Positions 13,201 through 25,200 of a DNA stretch of 64,000 bases are shown in pieces. Origin of the DNA: Cordia subcordata (Eukaryota; Streptophyta; Magnoliopsida; Boraginales; Cordiaceae); the NCBI GenBank assembly GCA_028554755.1, contig JAPTOF010000007.1:18213001-18277000 (forward strand), written 5' to 3'. The stretch's first letter is position 1, and each line of letters opens with the position of its first letter. The position numbers were made by a program, and so were the translations under genes. The notes below the pieces were generated by a model. The model saw nothing but the letters and a program-made list of their open reading frames with translations. It searched no databases and was not told where the DNA came from.

Positions 13201-16200
13201 TAAACTAGAATACAAAACCACGGTTTACCAAATAACTACACCAATCAATAATAACATCGTTCTGCGACACTAATGGACCAACCACGATAAGGCTTAATTT
13301 GGTTTTGGTTTGTTGATCTGATCAACATGCTCCAAATACAAAGAAACATTTCAAAATGGTGTTTACCCACAGAAACCATCTTCAGATTCACAATACTTTA
13401 TGGGTAAAATCATTCGGTTTGATACTACTATAAGAAATGTTTTACAAAGAGCTCTCAATGAATGTGACACCATAGACCTTCACCTTTCACCATAATGAGT
13501 CCAGTCAACTAGATAACACAATAAGTAAGTCACTTCATAGAGGCCTTAATGAGTTCATGTCCTCTTATTATTTTTCTATTAGGGGAGGAGGTGTTGGAGG
13601 ATTTCAAGAAACAGAAGACCTCCTAATCAGCAGTAACAGAAATGACAGAGACCATTTTCAAAAGCTATGCAGTAAAACGAATAGCATATATTTTGAAAAG
13701 CTACACTTTGAAATATTCCACATAGGTGCCTCTACAAATAACAATGTATGCCCAATTACCCATTCACCTGGGAACCAGAAACAACTCACTAATTATGATT
13801 CAGAGAGATATCCAGGGTCTAGAGTAGTATATTGTCTTTCAAAGTTGATAAAATACACACCTTCACATAATTTCCCTTTCAACAATGATCTTCATTCTAA
13901 TGGCTTATGTTCACTCCATGATTAAGGTCTGGACCAACTGAAAAGTCATTGATCTTCATTGCTAATAACATGTTTACTCCATGATTAAGGTATGATCCAA
14001 CTGAGAAATCATTGATAAGGTAAACTAGACACTCAACTCAATGAGATTAATGTCATCATTCTATGGCTGGGCATGCTGAACCATACATAATACTCATGGT
14101 GTCTTTTCAGTGATTTTAAGGATCTAGAATATTAGCTAGAGGTCTAGGATAGATTATAGTGTAGAAGGCTCAAGCTCAGCATTTCATATTGTGCGTAATA
14201 TCACACCAAACTTTACTTGGAGAAATAAGGCTTCGATCAGGGCTGAGCCCAAATTCCTTCTTCATCCATTCACCTGCACAGTCTATCTCCCCATATAGTT
14301 GCTTTTCTTAGATAAATTGAATGTCCTTTTGTGCTTCTCTGCTTATCCCCAAATGTTGTGGGGGATGTTGGTGGGGTAGGGAGATCAATGATAATTCAAT
14401 CTATACCTTCTCCTTTATCCTACCCATTTTCCATCATCATCAAAAATAATTAACAAAACAATTCAAAGACACCTTAACAAATACCTGCTGATGCATCTCT
14501 TGCAATTCATCTGAAGCAACTGCTTTATCAGACATGCTTTGAGGGGACAGCTTCAGATTTTCCTCTAAATACAAAAATATCTCATTTGTACACAAAATCA
14601 AGGCATCAAGTCTCTTCTCTGGTGCAGGAAAAGCTGCCTAACTCAAAATTACAAAAGAAGGAGATCAATAAACTTTCCAATATCAAATATGCAACAAAGA
14701 GAAACGAAAGATTACTTTGTCCAAAGTGAGGAAAATACACTGTTAAGAAAAACCTCAGGACATAAACAAAGCTCAGAGAGAGGGCCCCACAAAAGATACA
14801 AAAAGGCATACAAACGTCTTTCCCAGAACCCCAACGGACAAAGTAAGGCAAAGGCAGAGAAGCAAGATTGAAATATAACCACCATGGATACTTGCATTAC
14901 CATTTCAATAAGCAACATATAACATGAGATGATACAGAAAACTAACTAAATGGTTTCCAAAATGTGAGAAACCCTGCATAAGTAGATGCTATTTAGAAGC
15001 AAGTTGGAGTATTACCAAGTTAGCCAAATCAAAATCAAGACTTGCCAACTGCTTAAATAAATCACTACATCAGATCTTTGGTTGACACACTGCAAAGACT
15101 AGTATCACAAGCCTTGTTATGTTACAGCTTGATGACAGAATTTGTTATGAGAAGCTGAGTTAGGCTTACAGCTGTACACAGATGTCACATGTAGAAAAAG
15201 TCAGTTATTACTGACTTGCATAAGCCCACATACTTTTAAAGGCAGATGTAGTGTCTAGGTTCAGGCTTGTTTTACTGTCACCTCACACATTTGAGTTACT
15301 TGACACCTCCTCTTCCATCTTCTAGCCTTTCCATCTCCTCCCCATCTTCTGGTGCTCCAAATCCACCTTGTTCTTGTCCTTCAATTTTGGTGTATATTTC
15401 AGAAGCCGGTGACTCCATTCCATCCTCATCTTCTACCCCACGCCCTTCTTGACCTCTCTTTTCTCCTCCATAGCCTTCTGTTCCACTCCTTGATCAGCCT
15501 CCTTTCTCAATCCACTCTGTCTCATTTCTCCCTCTTGTTCTGCTCTAGCTCCTTCCTTCATCCATGCCATGCTTACCAGGTCTACAACTGGTTGCTCAAC
15601 CCCTTGTCTCTAGTCACTTATTAACTCTCTCATAACCATACCACCAAATGAACCTGCCACATATAAAGCAGCCTCCAAATATACTGTTCTGTTTCAAGCC
15701 ATGGATAAAGAATTTCAGGCTCTTATGAAACAGCAAACCTGGTATTTGGTTCCTTGCCTGCAGAGAACCTATAGGATGCAAATCAATGTACACAGTTGAG
15801 AAAGATGCTGATGGTACCATTGTTGGGTATAAAACTGGACTAATAACCAAAAGGCATCATCAAGAGCATGGACATGACTACATTGAAACCTTCAGCCCTG
15901 TTGTCAAACCTTAAACCATCAGAGCAGTATTTTACCTGGCCCTACATCATAACCAGCCTCCAAAACGATTAGATGTTCAAATGCTTTCTCTTCATGGCCA
16001 CTCAGATGAAGTAGCTTACATGCTACATTTCCTCACATATTGCCGGTCTAAGCATGCCCTTGATCTCCTTCACCAAGCAAGCCTAGTTGAGTGCAAACCT
16101 TGTGATATACCCCACAATATCCACCAAATCTTCCAATTCTTCCACTGCTACTGCCACTCCCTAATATCATCCTAACCATTTCAGGAGTATTGTTGTAGCT

Positions 16201-19200
16201 CTCCAATATCTTAGTCACTAGACCAGATATACAATTTGCAATCAATTCCATTCACCAACAAATGCACTCCCCCATGGCTGCAGAATATGCTGCTCCCAAG
16301 AGGGCTCTCATACATACGAAGGGTACTCTTAAAGACGGTAGTCATTTTCAGACTGGACCACTGCACCTTCAGGCCTACTCAGACTAACTGGGCAAGTGAG
16401 CTCAAGAAAAAATCTATCACAGGCTTCTCAATCTATCAAGGTCCTACTCTCATTTCCTGGTGCTTCAAGAAGCAACCCACTGTTGGTAGGTCCTCCATAG
16501 AAGCTGTTGCTAGGCTTAGCACAAAAGCTGACTACATGGCTATGGCTCAGACCATTGCTGAATTGAAACATCTTTCTTATAATCTTACTTATCTGCATAT
16601 CCCACCGCAGCCTCCAGTTCGACACTGTGACATTGTTTCTCGCTTAGCCCTTGCTGCCAACCCAGTGTTCCATGGCAAACAAAGTACATAGAGATTGACT
16701 ACCATTTTGCGAGAAAGCAAGTGTTGGCTAAAGCAGTGCAGATGTTCCCACATTTCTGCTTCTGAGCAATTGGTAGATCTACTTGCAAGTCTCTTACTAA
16801 GCTCTCGTTCAATTATCTTAAGAGCAAGCCATTCCTGGCTGCTACCCCAGATAAAGAATTCACTACACAAACTTGTATAACAAGTCTTGTTACAGCTTGA
16901 TGACAAAGATAGTTATGGTAAATTGCATTAGTTATTAGAGGTATCACATGTAAAGCAATGCAGTTGCTAACTAAAATGACTTGCATAAATCCAGATACTT
17001 ATGTATAATCAGGATGGATAATGTGAGTCAATGTCTGTATTTGCTCCACTTCACCATCAACTCAGCATTTTATTCTAGAGTAGACATTGGCATGTACTGA
17101 CACAACTTATTTTCTTTGCCCACGCGAAATGACTATTTCAGTCGTAATAAGTACAGGGACGTATAGATGTAACATTAAGACTGACAAGGTAAATTGTAGC
17201 ATTTAAACATCTTCAATTTGGTGATTTTGTATGCTATCAGAATTTGATCATTGAAAAAATATCTAGATTTGACTAATATGAACACTAGATTGCAATAATA
17301 TGACTAGAGGTTTACATCCTGACTGCCAGTTAAATCGAACCCATGTATCCAGAAAATATGAAGAAAGTACAGCCCCCCCCCCCAAAAAAAAAAAAAAAAC
17401 TCAAGGCATATCTGTCAGGCAACAGGTTGAAAAGACTTTCTGCTTCTCTTTCAGAACATTCTTTTGGGTGGCTGTTGTGGTTGCCAGAGAATGGAACTTG
17501 TAGCATTTCATTACTCCTAAAAGGTTATCAAAAGACACCAGAAAACAAATGCAGTTTCAGATACTTCAAAGAATCCTTGGGAGTGGTGCTTTTTGGTAAG
17601 TCAATGAAAGCTCATCAGTTGTGTTACAAAGAAAGAGGACACATATGGACAAAGAGAAAGACTCAAAGGCTTAATCCCTTTTAGGGTATTAGCCTGCTCT
17701 ATTTATAATACTATGATGAGGAGCAAATACTATATCTCCTCCGATGTGGGAGAGAGACTTATTACAATAACAACATAGTATATTACTTAACTCTCTACAC
17801 TTAACACTCCCTCTCAAACTGGAGCATATATATCATACGTGCCTAACTTGTTACAAATATATTTAACCCGAGAACTACTAAGAGATTTTGTAAATAAATC
17901 AGCTAACTGATCACTCGATCCAACAAAAGAGGTAACAATTTCCTTAGATAACAGCTTTTCCCTAACAAAGTGACAATCTATCTCAATGTGCTGAGTCCTT
18001 TCATGAAATACCGGATTGGTGGCAATATGTATCGCAACTTGATTGTCACAGACATCCTTCATAGGACTGGAGCAGGCGACCTGAATCTCCTTCAGAAGAT
18101 TCTTCACCCATACTAACTCACAAATAGCTACCGCCATGGCCCGGTATTCTGATTTAGCACTAGAACAAGTAACAACATCTTGTTTCTTACTCTTCCAAGA
18201 AATAAGATTTCCTCCAACGAACACACAGTAACCAGAGGTGGACCTTCTATCAGCAGGACTTCCCGCCCAATCAACGTCTGAGTACCCAACAATCTCCATG
18301 TGTCCATGATCACTGTAAAGTAGGCCTTTCCCATGTAAGCCTTTAATATACCTTAAGATTCGACTGACTGACTGACAACACTTACTGCAAAGGAGATATC
18401 TGGTCGAGTAACAGTGAGGTAATTAAGTTTTCCAACTAACCTTCTATATCTTCCCGGATCTGATGTCAATTCCCCCTCATCTGGAAGAAGCTTCACATTG
18501 GGATCCATAGGCGAGTCACAAGGTCGTGCTCCAAGTAAACCTGCCTTACTCAACGTATCTAATGCATATTTACGTTGAGAAATAAATACCCCTTGTTTTG
18601 ACTATGCAACCTCAATACCCAGAAAATAGTGAAGCGGCCCTAGGTCTTTGGTTTGAAATTGCTGATGAAGAAAGGCCTTCAGCTCATCAATCCCTTTGCT
18701 ATCATCACCAGTTATGACAATATCATCCACATACACAATCAAAAGAAGCCGTTTGCCAGATGAGCACCGATAGACTACAGAATGATCCACATTACAACGA
18801 ATCATGCCAAATTCAAGAACTGCAGTACTGAAACGTCCAAACCATGCCCTCGGAGATTGCTTGAGACCGTACAAGGCCTTATTCCAATTACATACTTTCT
18901 GAGACTCCCCTTAAGCAACAAAGCCTGGCGGTTGCTCCATATACACCTCCTCATCAATATCACCATTCAGGAAAGCATTCTTAATATCCAACTGATAGAG
19001 TGGCCAATGGTGAATAGCTGCCAAGGAAAGAAAAATTGGAACAGAAGACATCTTAGCAACGGGAGAAAAGGTGTCACCATAATCAAGTCCATTGACCTGT
19101 GTATATCCCTTGGCCACAAGCCGAGCCTTTAAACGATCCACTTGACCATCTGGGGAGACCTTCACTATATACACCCATCGGCAACCAACAGGGGACTTAT

Positions 19201-22200
19201 CGACTGGCAAATCAACTAACTCCCATATTCCATTATGATGTAACGCAGACATCTCTTCAAGCATAGCATCCCGCCAACCAGGGTGAGCACAGGCCTCTGT
19301 CACAAACTTAGGAATGAAAACAGAAGAAAGAGAAGCAACAAAGGATGCATATGAAGGAGATAAAGACGAATAAGAAACAAAGTTAGATATTAGGTGCCGA
19401 GTGGTGCAAGAACGAGTACATTTACGAAGAGCAATGGGTAGGTCAAGATCAGATGATTGAGCCAAAGCTGCATCTGGAGACGGCAAATCAGATGATACCA
19501 GGGCAGGTGGCAATAAACGTGGACGGCGTGAGTAAACTTGCAAGTCCGGTCGATCTAGACGTGCAATAAGAGGCAATGGAGAAGTGGACTCAAGAGTGGA
19601 AACAAGGTCCGGAGTATGAGAAGGGACCAAAGGCATATCAAAGGTAGGGACTGGAAGTGGTACTTTCTAAGAAGATACCATCTGACACAAACCATCGATT
19701 CAACTCAGGAGAGTAGCACCTGTAACCCTTTTGACGTCGAGAGTACCCAAGAAACGCACACTTGATAGATCGAGGACCTAGCTTGTCTACTCCAGGGGTA
19801 AGATTGTGGACAAAGCAAACACATCCAAAAACCTGAGGAGGTAGCACATAAATAGCATCACGAGGGAACAAAATATAGAACGGTATTTGATCGTGTAACA
19901 CAGACGATGGCATACGATTGATAAGATAACACGATGTAAGGACCGCATCATCCCAAAACCGAAGAGGTACATTTTTATGGAGAAGAAGTGTACGAATTGT
20001 CTCAATTAGATGGCGATTCTTTCTTTTAGCCACCCCATTTTGTTGTGGAGTATGCGAACAAGATGACTGATGAAGAATGCCATGAGAAGATAGAAACGAA
20101 GAAAAAGAAGAGGAGAAGTATTCTTTTGCATTGTCACTTCAAAGAATCTGAATAGAAACCCCAATTTGTGTTTGAATTTCAGCATGAAACATGGTAAAAA
20201 TAGACAATACTTCAGAACGTTCTTTCATTAAAAACAACCATGTCATACAAGAATAATCGTCTATAAAAGTAACAAAATAACGAAACCCAGATTTGGAAAT
20301 AGTTCGACAAGGACCCCAAATGTCAGAATGAACAAGAGCAAAGGGGGCAGCAACTCGTTTATTGACTCAATTAAGAAAAGAACTACGACTATGCTTGCCT
20401 AACTGACAGGACTCGCAGGACAATTCTTTGACTGCCCCTAAACTAGGAACCATTTTTTTGAGATTAGGCAAGGAAAGATGATCGAGACGAGAATGAACTT
20501 GTTCTGGTGAGGGAGCAACAACACCTGTGGTAGATGAAGAAACATTGAGATAGTATAGTCCTCGCTCCTCACGCCCGGTACCAATCTTTGCGCCGGTCTT
20601 CAGATCCGGGATTGACACAGCATCAGCAGTAAATGTCACAGAGCAGTGAAGTAGTTTGGTCAGTTGACTAATGGATAAAAGATTAAAAGGAAAGTTTGGA
20701 AGATACAAAACAGATGATAGGCGAATGGAAGATGTGGGGTGTGCAATACCAATTCCACGAGCAGAGATAGATGACCCATCTGCAAGTGTGACATTCGAAA
20801 ACATACCAGGTCTAAACTGAGAGAGTAAACGGACATTACCACAAATATGTTCAGATGCACCAGAATCAAGAATCCAAGGACCAAATTTGTTTGGACTGCA
20901 TTAGCAACTTGAGAAGGACGACCATGAAGAGTCTAACAATTGTCGCGAATATGACCAAGTTTATTACAATAACTGAAACGAGGGCGCTGACCATTTGAAC
21001 GCCCTCCCCCTCTCGCCCAGAAGTGCCACGACCTCTACCACGACCACCATGATCAAAGTTTTCGTCACCGGTTGAGGTAGGAACAACTAAAGTAGATTGT
21101 TCATCTTAAGAACCAGAAGTCAAAGAGTGGGGCTGAGCACGCTGTACTCGAGCATAAGCATCATCTAAAGTGGGCAAGGTAGAACTGGATAGTAATTGAG
21201 AACGTACAGCATCATACCGAGGATGAAGTCCATGTAACCAGAAGATCAAGCACAAATTGTCCCACTGTTAGGCAATCACTGTGGGATCTGTACTGAGAGG
21301 AAAAGATCACGAAATTCAATCATGGAATTGTAAAACCGACTGTAATAATCTGTCAACTCCATATCTGCTTGGGCCCGCAGCATATCAGACACAACATCAA
21401 ACGCTCGAGTAACTTGATAAGAATATCTCACTTTAGCGGAAGTCCAAATAGTTTTACAGGTTTGGCAATTCCGAAAGCACGTTTGGATAGAATCCTCCAT
21501 GGATTGCCAAAGCAAACTCACTAGCTAGGCATCGACACGGCGCCAGGTGCAAGCGTCAATCGTAGATAAATCAGGCGGACAATCAGAGGATAGGTGATCT
21601 TACAAACCTTGTCCAAGAAACCAAATATTGACAGCTACAGACCACGACGAGTAATTCTTACCATTCAGCTTAATTGTTGTGACAGTGGGAGTACCAGAAA
21701 ACGAGGGCACGACAACTGATGGAGTAACAGCAACATGAGTTCTCTCGACAACTGATGGAGTAGCAGCAACATGAGTTTTCGAGTCTCTGTTTTCTTAGCA
21801 AAGTCAGATTCCATAATGACTGAAAGAAAGAATTAGATGTGCAACAGCCTACACTATAATAATAGCACTCCCACAAACTAATTCAACAATCCAACAAGAG
21901 AAGAAATTAGTTCTGCATTTTTTTTTTTTAAATCTCAAAGACATTGTTAAGCACAAATAACACATTGCTGAGGTAGAATTTTGCAAAAACAACTGCACAG
22001 CTTAGACATGCAGACCTGGGCGAGCATCCCGGTGCGATAAGGAAGCTGGCCGGAGCTCTAGTGCCCGTGCATAAAGCTCACGCGCTGAAGGTGCCGGCGC
22101 GTGGCACTGTTTCTGACAATGGTGAAGGTGTGGCTGAGGTCGCTTGAGCACGAGGAAGCGATATGTGGGTTCAAATTTTGAAAAAGATGATGAGATTATG

Positions 22201-25200
22201 ACTAATCGGAGATGGCATTTAGGGTGTTTTTTTTTTTTTTTGGGTGGTTATAGAGATCTCTCTCTATATGTATATATTAGGGTTAGGGTTAATGTTTGGC
22301 TCTAGATACCATGTTATAAAGAAAGAGGACACATATGGACAGAGAGAAAGACTCAAAGGCTTAATCCCTTTTAGGGTATTAGCCTGCTCTATTTATAATA
22401 CTATGATGAGGAGCAAATACTATATCTCTTCCGATATGAGAAAGAGACTTATTACAATAGCAACATAGTATATTATTTAACTCTCTACACTTAACAAGTT
22501 GTGCCAAACGAAGAGAGCCAAATCATATAAACAAGAGATCATGGAAGCCATATATCATTGCCTAATGCCCCTATTCAAGAATAAGCCTCACTAAGAATAT
22601 CCATCCTGCATTATGTCACAATACAGTTCATTTTGTTCTCTACATGAAACAAAGATATACGCGTAACACACCCAGCACCCAGGGAAAAGCAAATAAATAA
22701 ATCAAAAAAGAAAATAAATCCTTTTATCTTGAACCATGGACTCTCAATGCCACAAAAGGCATTCACACCATCCAAAAGCATGGCATTATCCAGAATAGAG
22801 CAAAATGTGGCACTTGAACAAAAAGGACTGATGTCATTAGCACTCCATCAACAAGAAATATAACAAAAAAGCAACTACCCCCTCCCCCAACCAAAACAAA
22901 TACACACAAAAAAAAGTAAAAACAAAGCCTAGGATGAGCAATTTTAAGTTCAGATCAAATGCTTGCAACAAACAAATGAAAAAAGAACAAAACAAACAAT
23001 GCCTTCATGCAGTTTCATAAGGATTACGTGGTCTTAAATAGCCTAATTTACATTCACAATCACGCATAGATAGACATGCATGAATAGAGAGAGCACAGTA
23101 TATACATATGCTTATGCATTTAATTCCTGGGTGCTCCTTGCACCCCCTTGTTGTATATTACTAAACTTCTTAACTTCTCAACAAATAAAGAGAGAGTGAG
23201 AGTGTCTGTGTGTGTGTGTACGCGCGCATGAGAGAGAGAGCAAATCAGAGAAGCAGGAGGCCTAGGAAACGGGTCAGCGCAAAGACATATCCAACATACA
23301 AAATATCAAGTGCATTTTTTTTTGGGGGGGTATGGGGAGAAGAAGGGAAAAACTAACAAGCGTCTAAGTTTCTTATTGTTGGAACATACCTTCAATTTAT
23401 GTGCCAAAAAGGGCAAAAGAGAACCATCACATGGCTAGCCTCCCATAAAAATAAGAATGCACAATTCAATGCTCACGATTAATGGATAGAGCAAATCTAA
23501 AATTTCCTATTACTTTTGGGGCATTTATTTCAAATATTCATTTCCCAACACAAAATGGAAGCGTCATCTATATTTTAAAATCAACTCTATCTGATAGAGA
23601 AAAGGATGAATCATCAAATACTATGAAAGGATTATGTTTCTGCCTCACATTTATAATTCTGACATTTAGTTTTGGTATATAAAGGAAATTTTAATAAAAT
23701 GGTCAAGAGAAAATTTCAACAATTGGAATCGCAAGCTGAAAGACTAACTGCAGGTCTTATTCATTCATCATGGCAGTTCATGTTTTTTAGACTGTTGGGG
23801 ATTTCAATGGATAAGAGACTCTGTCAGCTGTTTAACTTTCCTCATCTAAAAAGTCCTCTTCTTATTTAACATGCAACAAAATAATTATACATAAAGTACG
23901 CAGAAAAAGAGATACAAACCTGAAATGATTGCTTCGCAGCCTGAGAAACTTCATAAACAGAATCAAATTGAGAAAACCACCATGGCCCCATCAAAGACTT
24001 AAGATGAGGAGCCAAGTCCCTCCTGAAGAAAATATAAAAAAGAAGAGAAAACTTTTCCTTAGAATATTCAAGTGAGAAAACCAATTGTATTCTAGATTTG
24101 AAATCATAGAAGATTAAACCAATGAATCCAACATTCATAGCATCTCTAAAGGATATTTGGGCACTCATTCAAGTTTTCCCATGTCTCTACTGAATAAAGC
24201 TTTACATGAGATACCCAGAGAAAAGCATATAAGTTCTCCAGAGTGGGTCAAGTAGGACGCACCAAACCCCCAAGATGCATATCTCTATTCCCGTCAGGGG
24301 ATATTAACAGGTCAAAGGTAAATCCATTCACAAACAAATAAAATTAAATTTACAAGTAATTCTGACCATGCTGTTTGAGGGAGATGCAAGAAAAATATTG
24401 CCCAATGAAGAGCAATTTTATACAAAACATGTCAGACCCAAAAAGCATTTTTTCCAACAAAATGTCGTACTATAATTTAATAAAATATAGGAGCTCAGCA
24501 AATCAGAGTTGTTTACAATTACAAAGTATGTGAGTTGCAAAAATAGTTTACATCCACTGGAGGTTAGAGCTATTTTTGTAGGCTCTGTACACTGTCTGAA
24601 AGATTTAACTTCTCTCAAACATTTTCCTCAAACCCAAGACCCAACTCGAGTTGTTCCACTAATTCATTTCACATTACTGCATACTAGATTACATGGGACA
24701 ACAGATGAAGACATTCGCGATAAATGATCATCTTTCAAGTATATAAGCAGACACTCTTCAAATATATAGAAGATAAGCACATACCCAACAACACTGACAA
24801 GATTAGTCATTGTATCATGAGTTGCTTTGCGTACCTCCCTGTTGTAATCAAGCAACAGCTTCTTGTACTCAAATGCCTAAGCAATAAGAAAATAGAAACA
24901 GAAAAAGAAGAGCATGACCATCTATTCCACTTGTAACCACTATACGATAGAAACAATACAAGGTTCTGATCCAGAAAAAACAGTTGCACAGAAGCAACTT
25001 ATAGAGATAAAGATAATCAGGCACATTGAACATATTCAGGACAATCTTTCTCTTTGATTTTCCCCTCCCCTCCCCCCAACCCCTAACGTGGGTCCTGACG
25101 TATCTTCAAGCCAGAGATTCAACCCAACACTTTTTTCTTTATGGGTAACACATGTTAATATGCAAGCAGCCGCACAAAGAGCAAACCAGTCTACAATAAG

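Larger units (their letters stand above)
17622..22496 (-). mobile_element. Copia retrotransposon B, full structure, defective
   Basis: Complete copia element of 4875 bp on the minus strand, same sense as listerin, in its intron 6. It has 185-bp LTRs (22312-22496 is the 5' one, 17622-17806 the 3' one), TG..CA ends, a primer-binding site next to the 5' LTR and a purine tract next to the 3' LTR. The 5-bp target duplication AGTTG is perfect (17617-17621 and 22497-22501). The domain order gag, protease, integrase, reverse transcriptase, RNase H defines copia. It carries a gag frameshift, a stop and a lost catalytic Glu in integrase, and a stop in RT. The LTRs differ at 8 of 185 positions by my count, which suggests an insertion of the order of one to a few million years ago. 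Confidence 0.96.
14638..23919. other. Listerin intron 6, expanded by two copia insertions
   Basis: This intron joins exon 6 (ending AKQSFQ) to exon 7 (starting [10 protein letters not shown]), phase 0 on both sides. At 9.3 kb it is by far the longest complete intron in the gene. About 4.9 kb is element B and about 2 kb is element D. The flanks (14638-15113, 17091-17616, 22502-23919) are intron sequence with homopolymer runs (for example C then A runs at about 17374-17399) and no gene. Confidence 0.85.
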
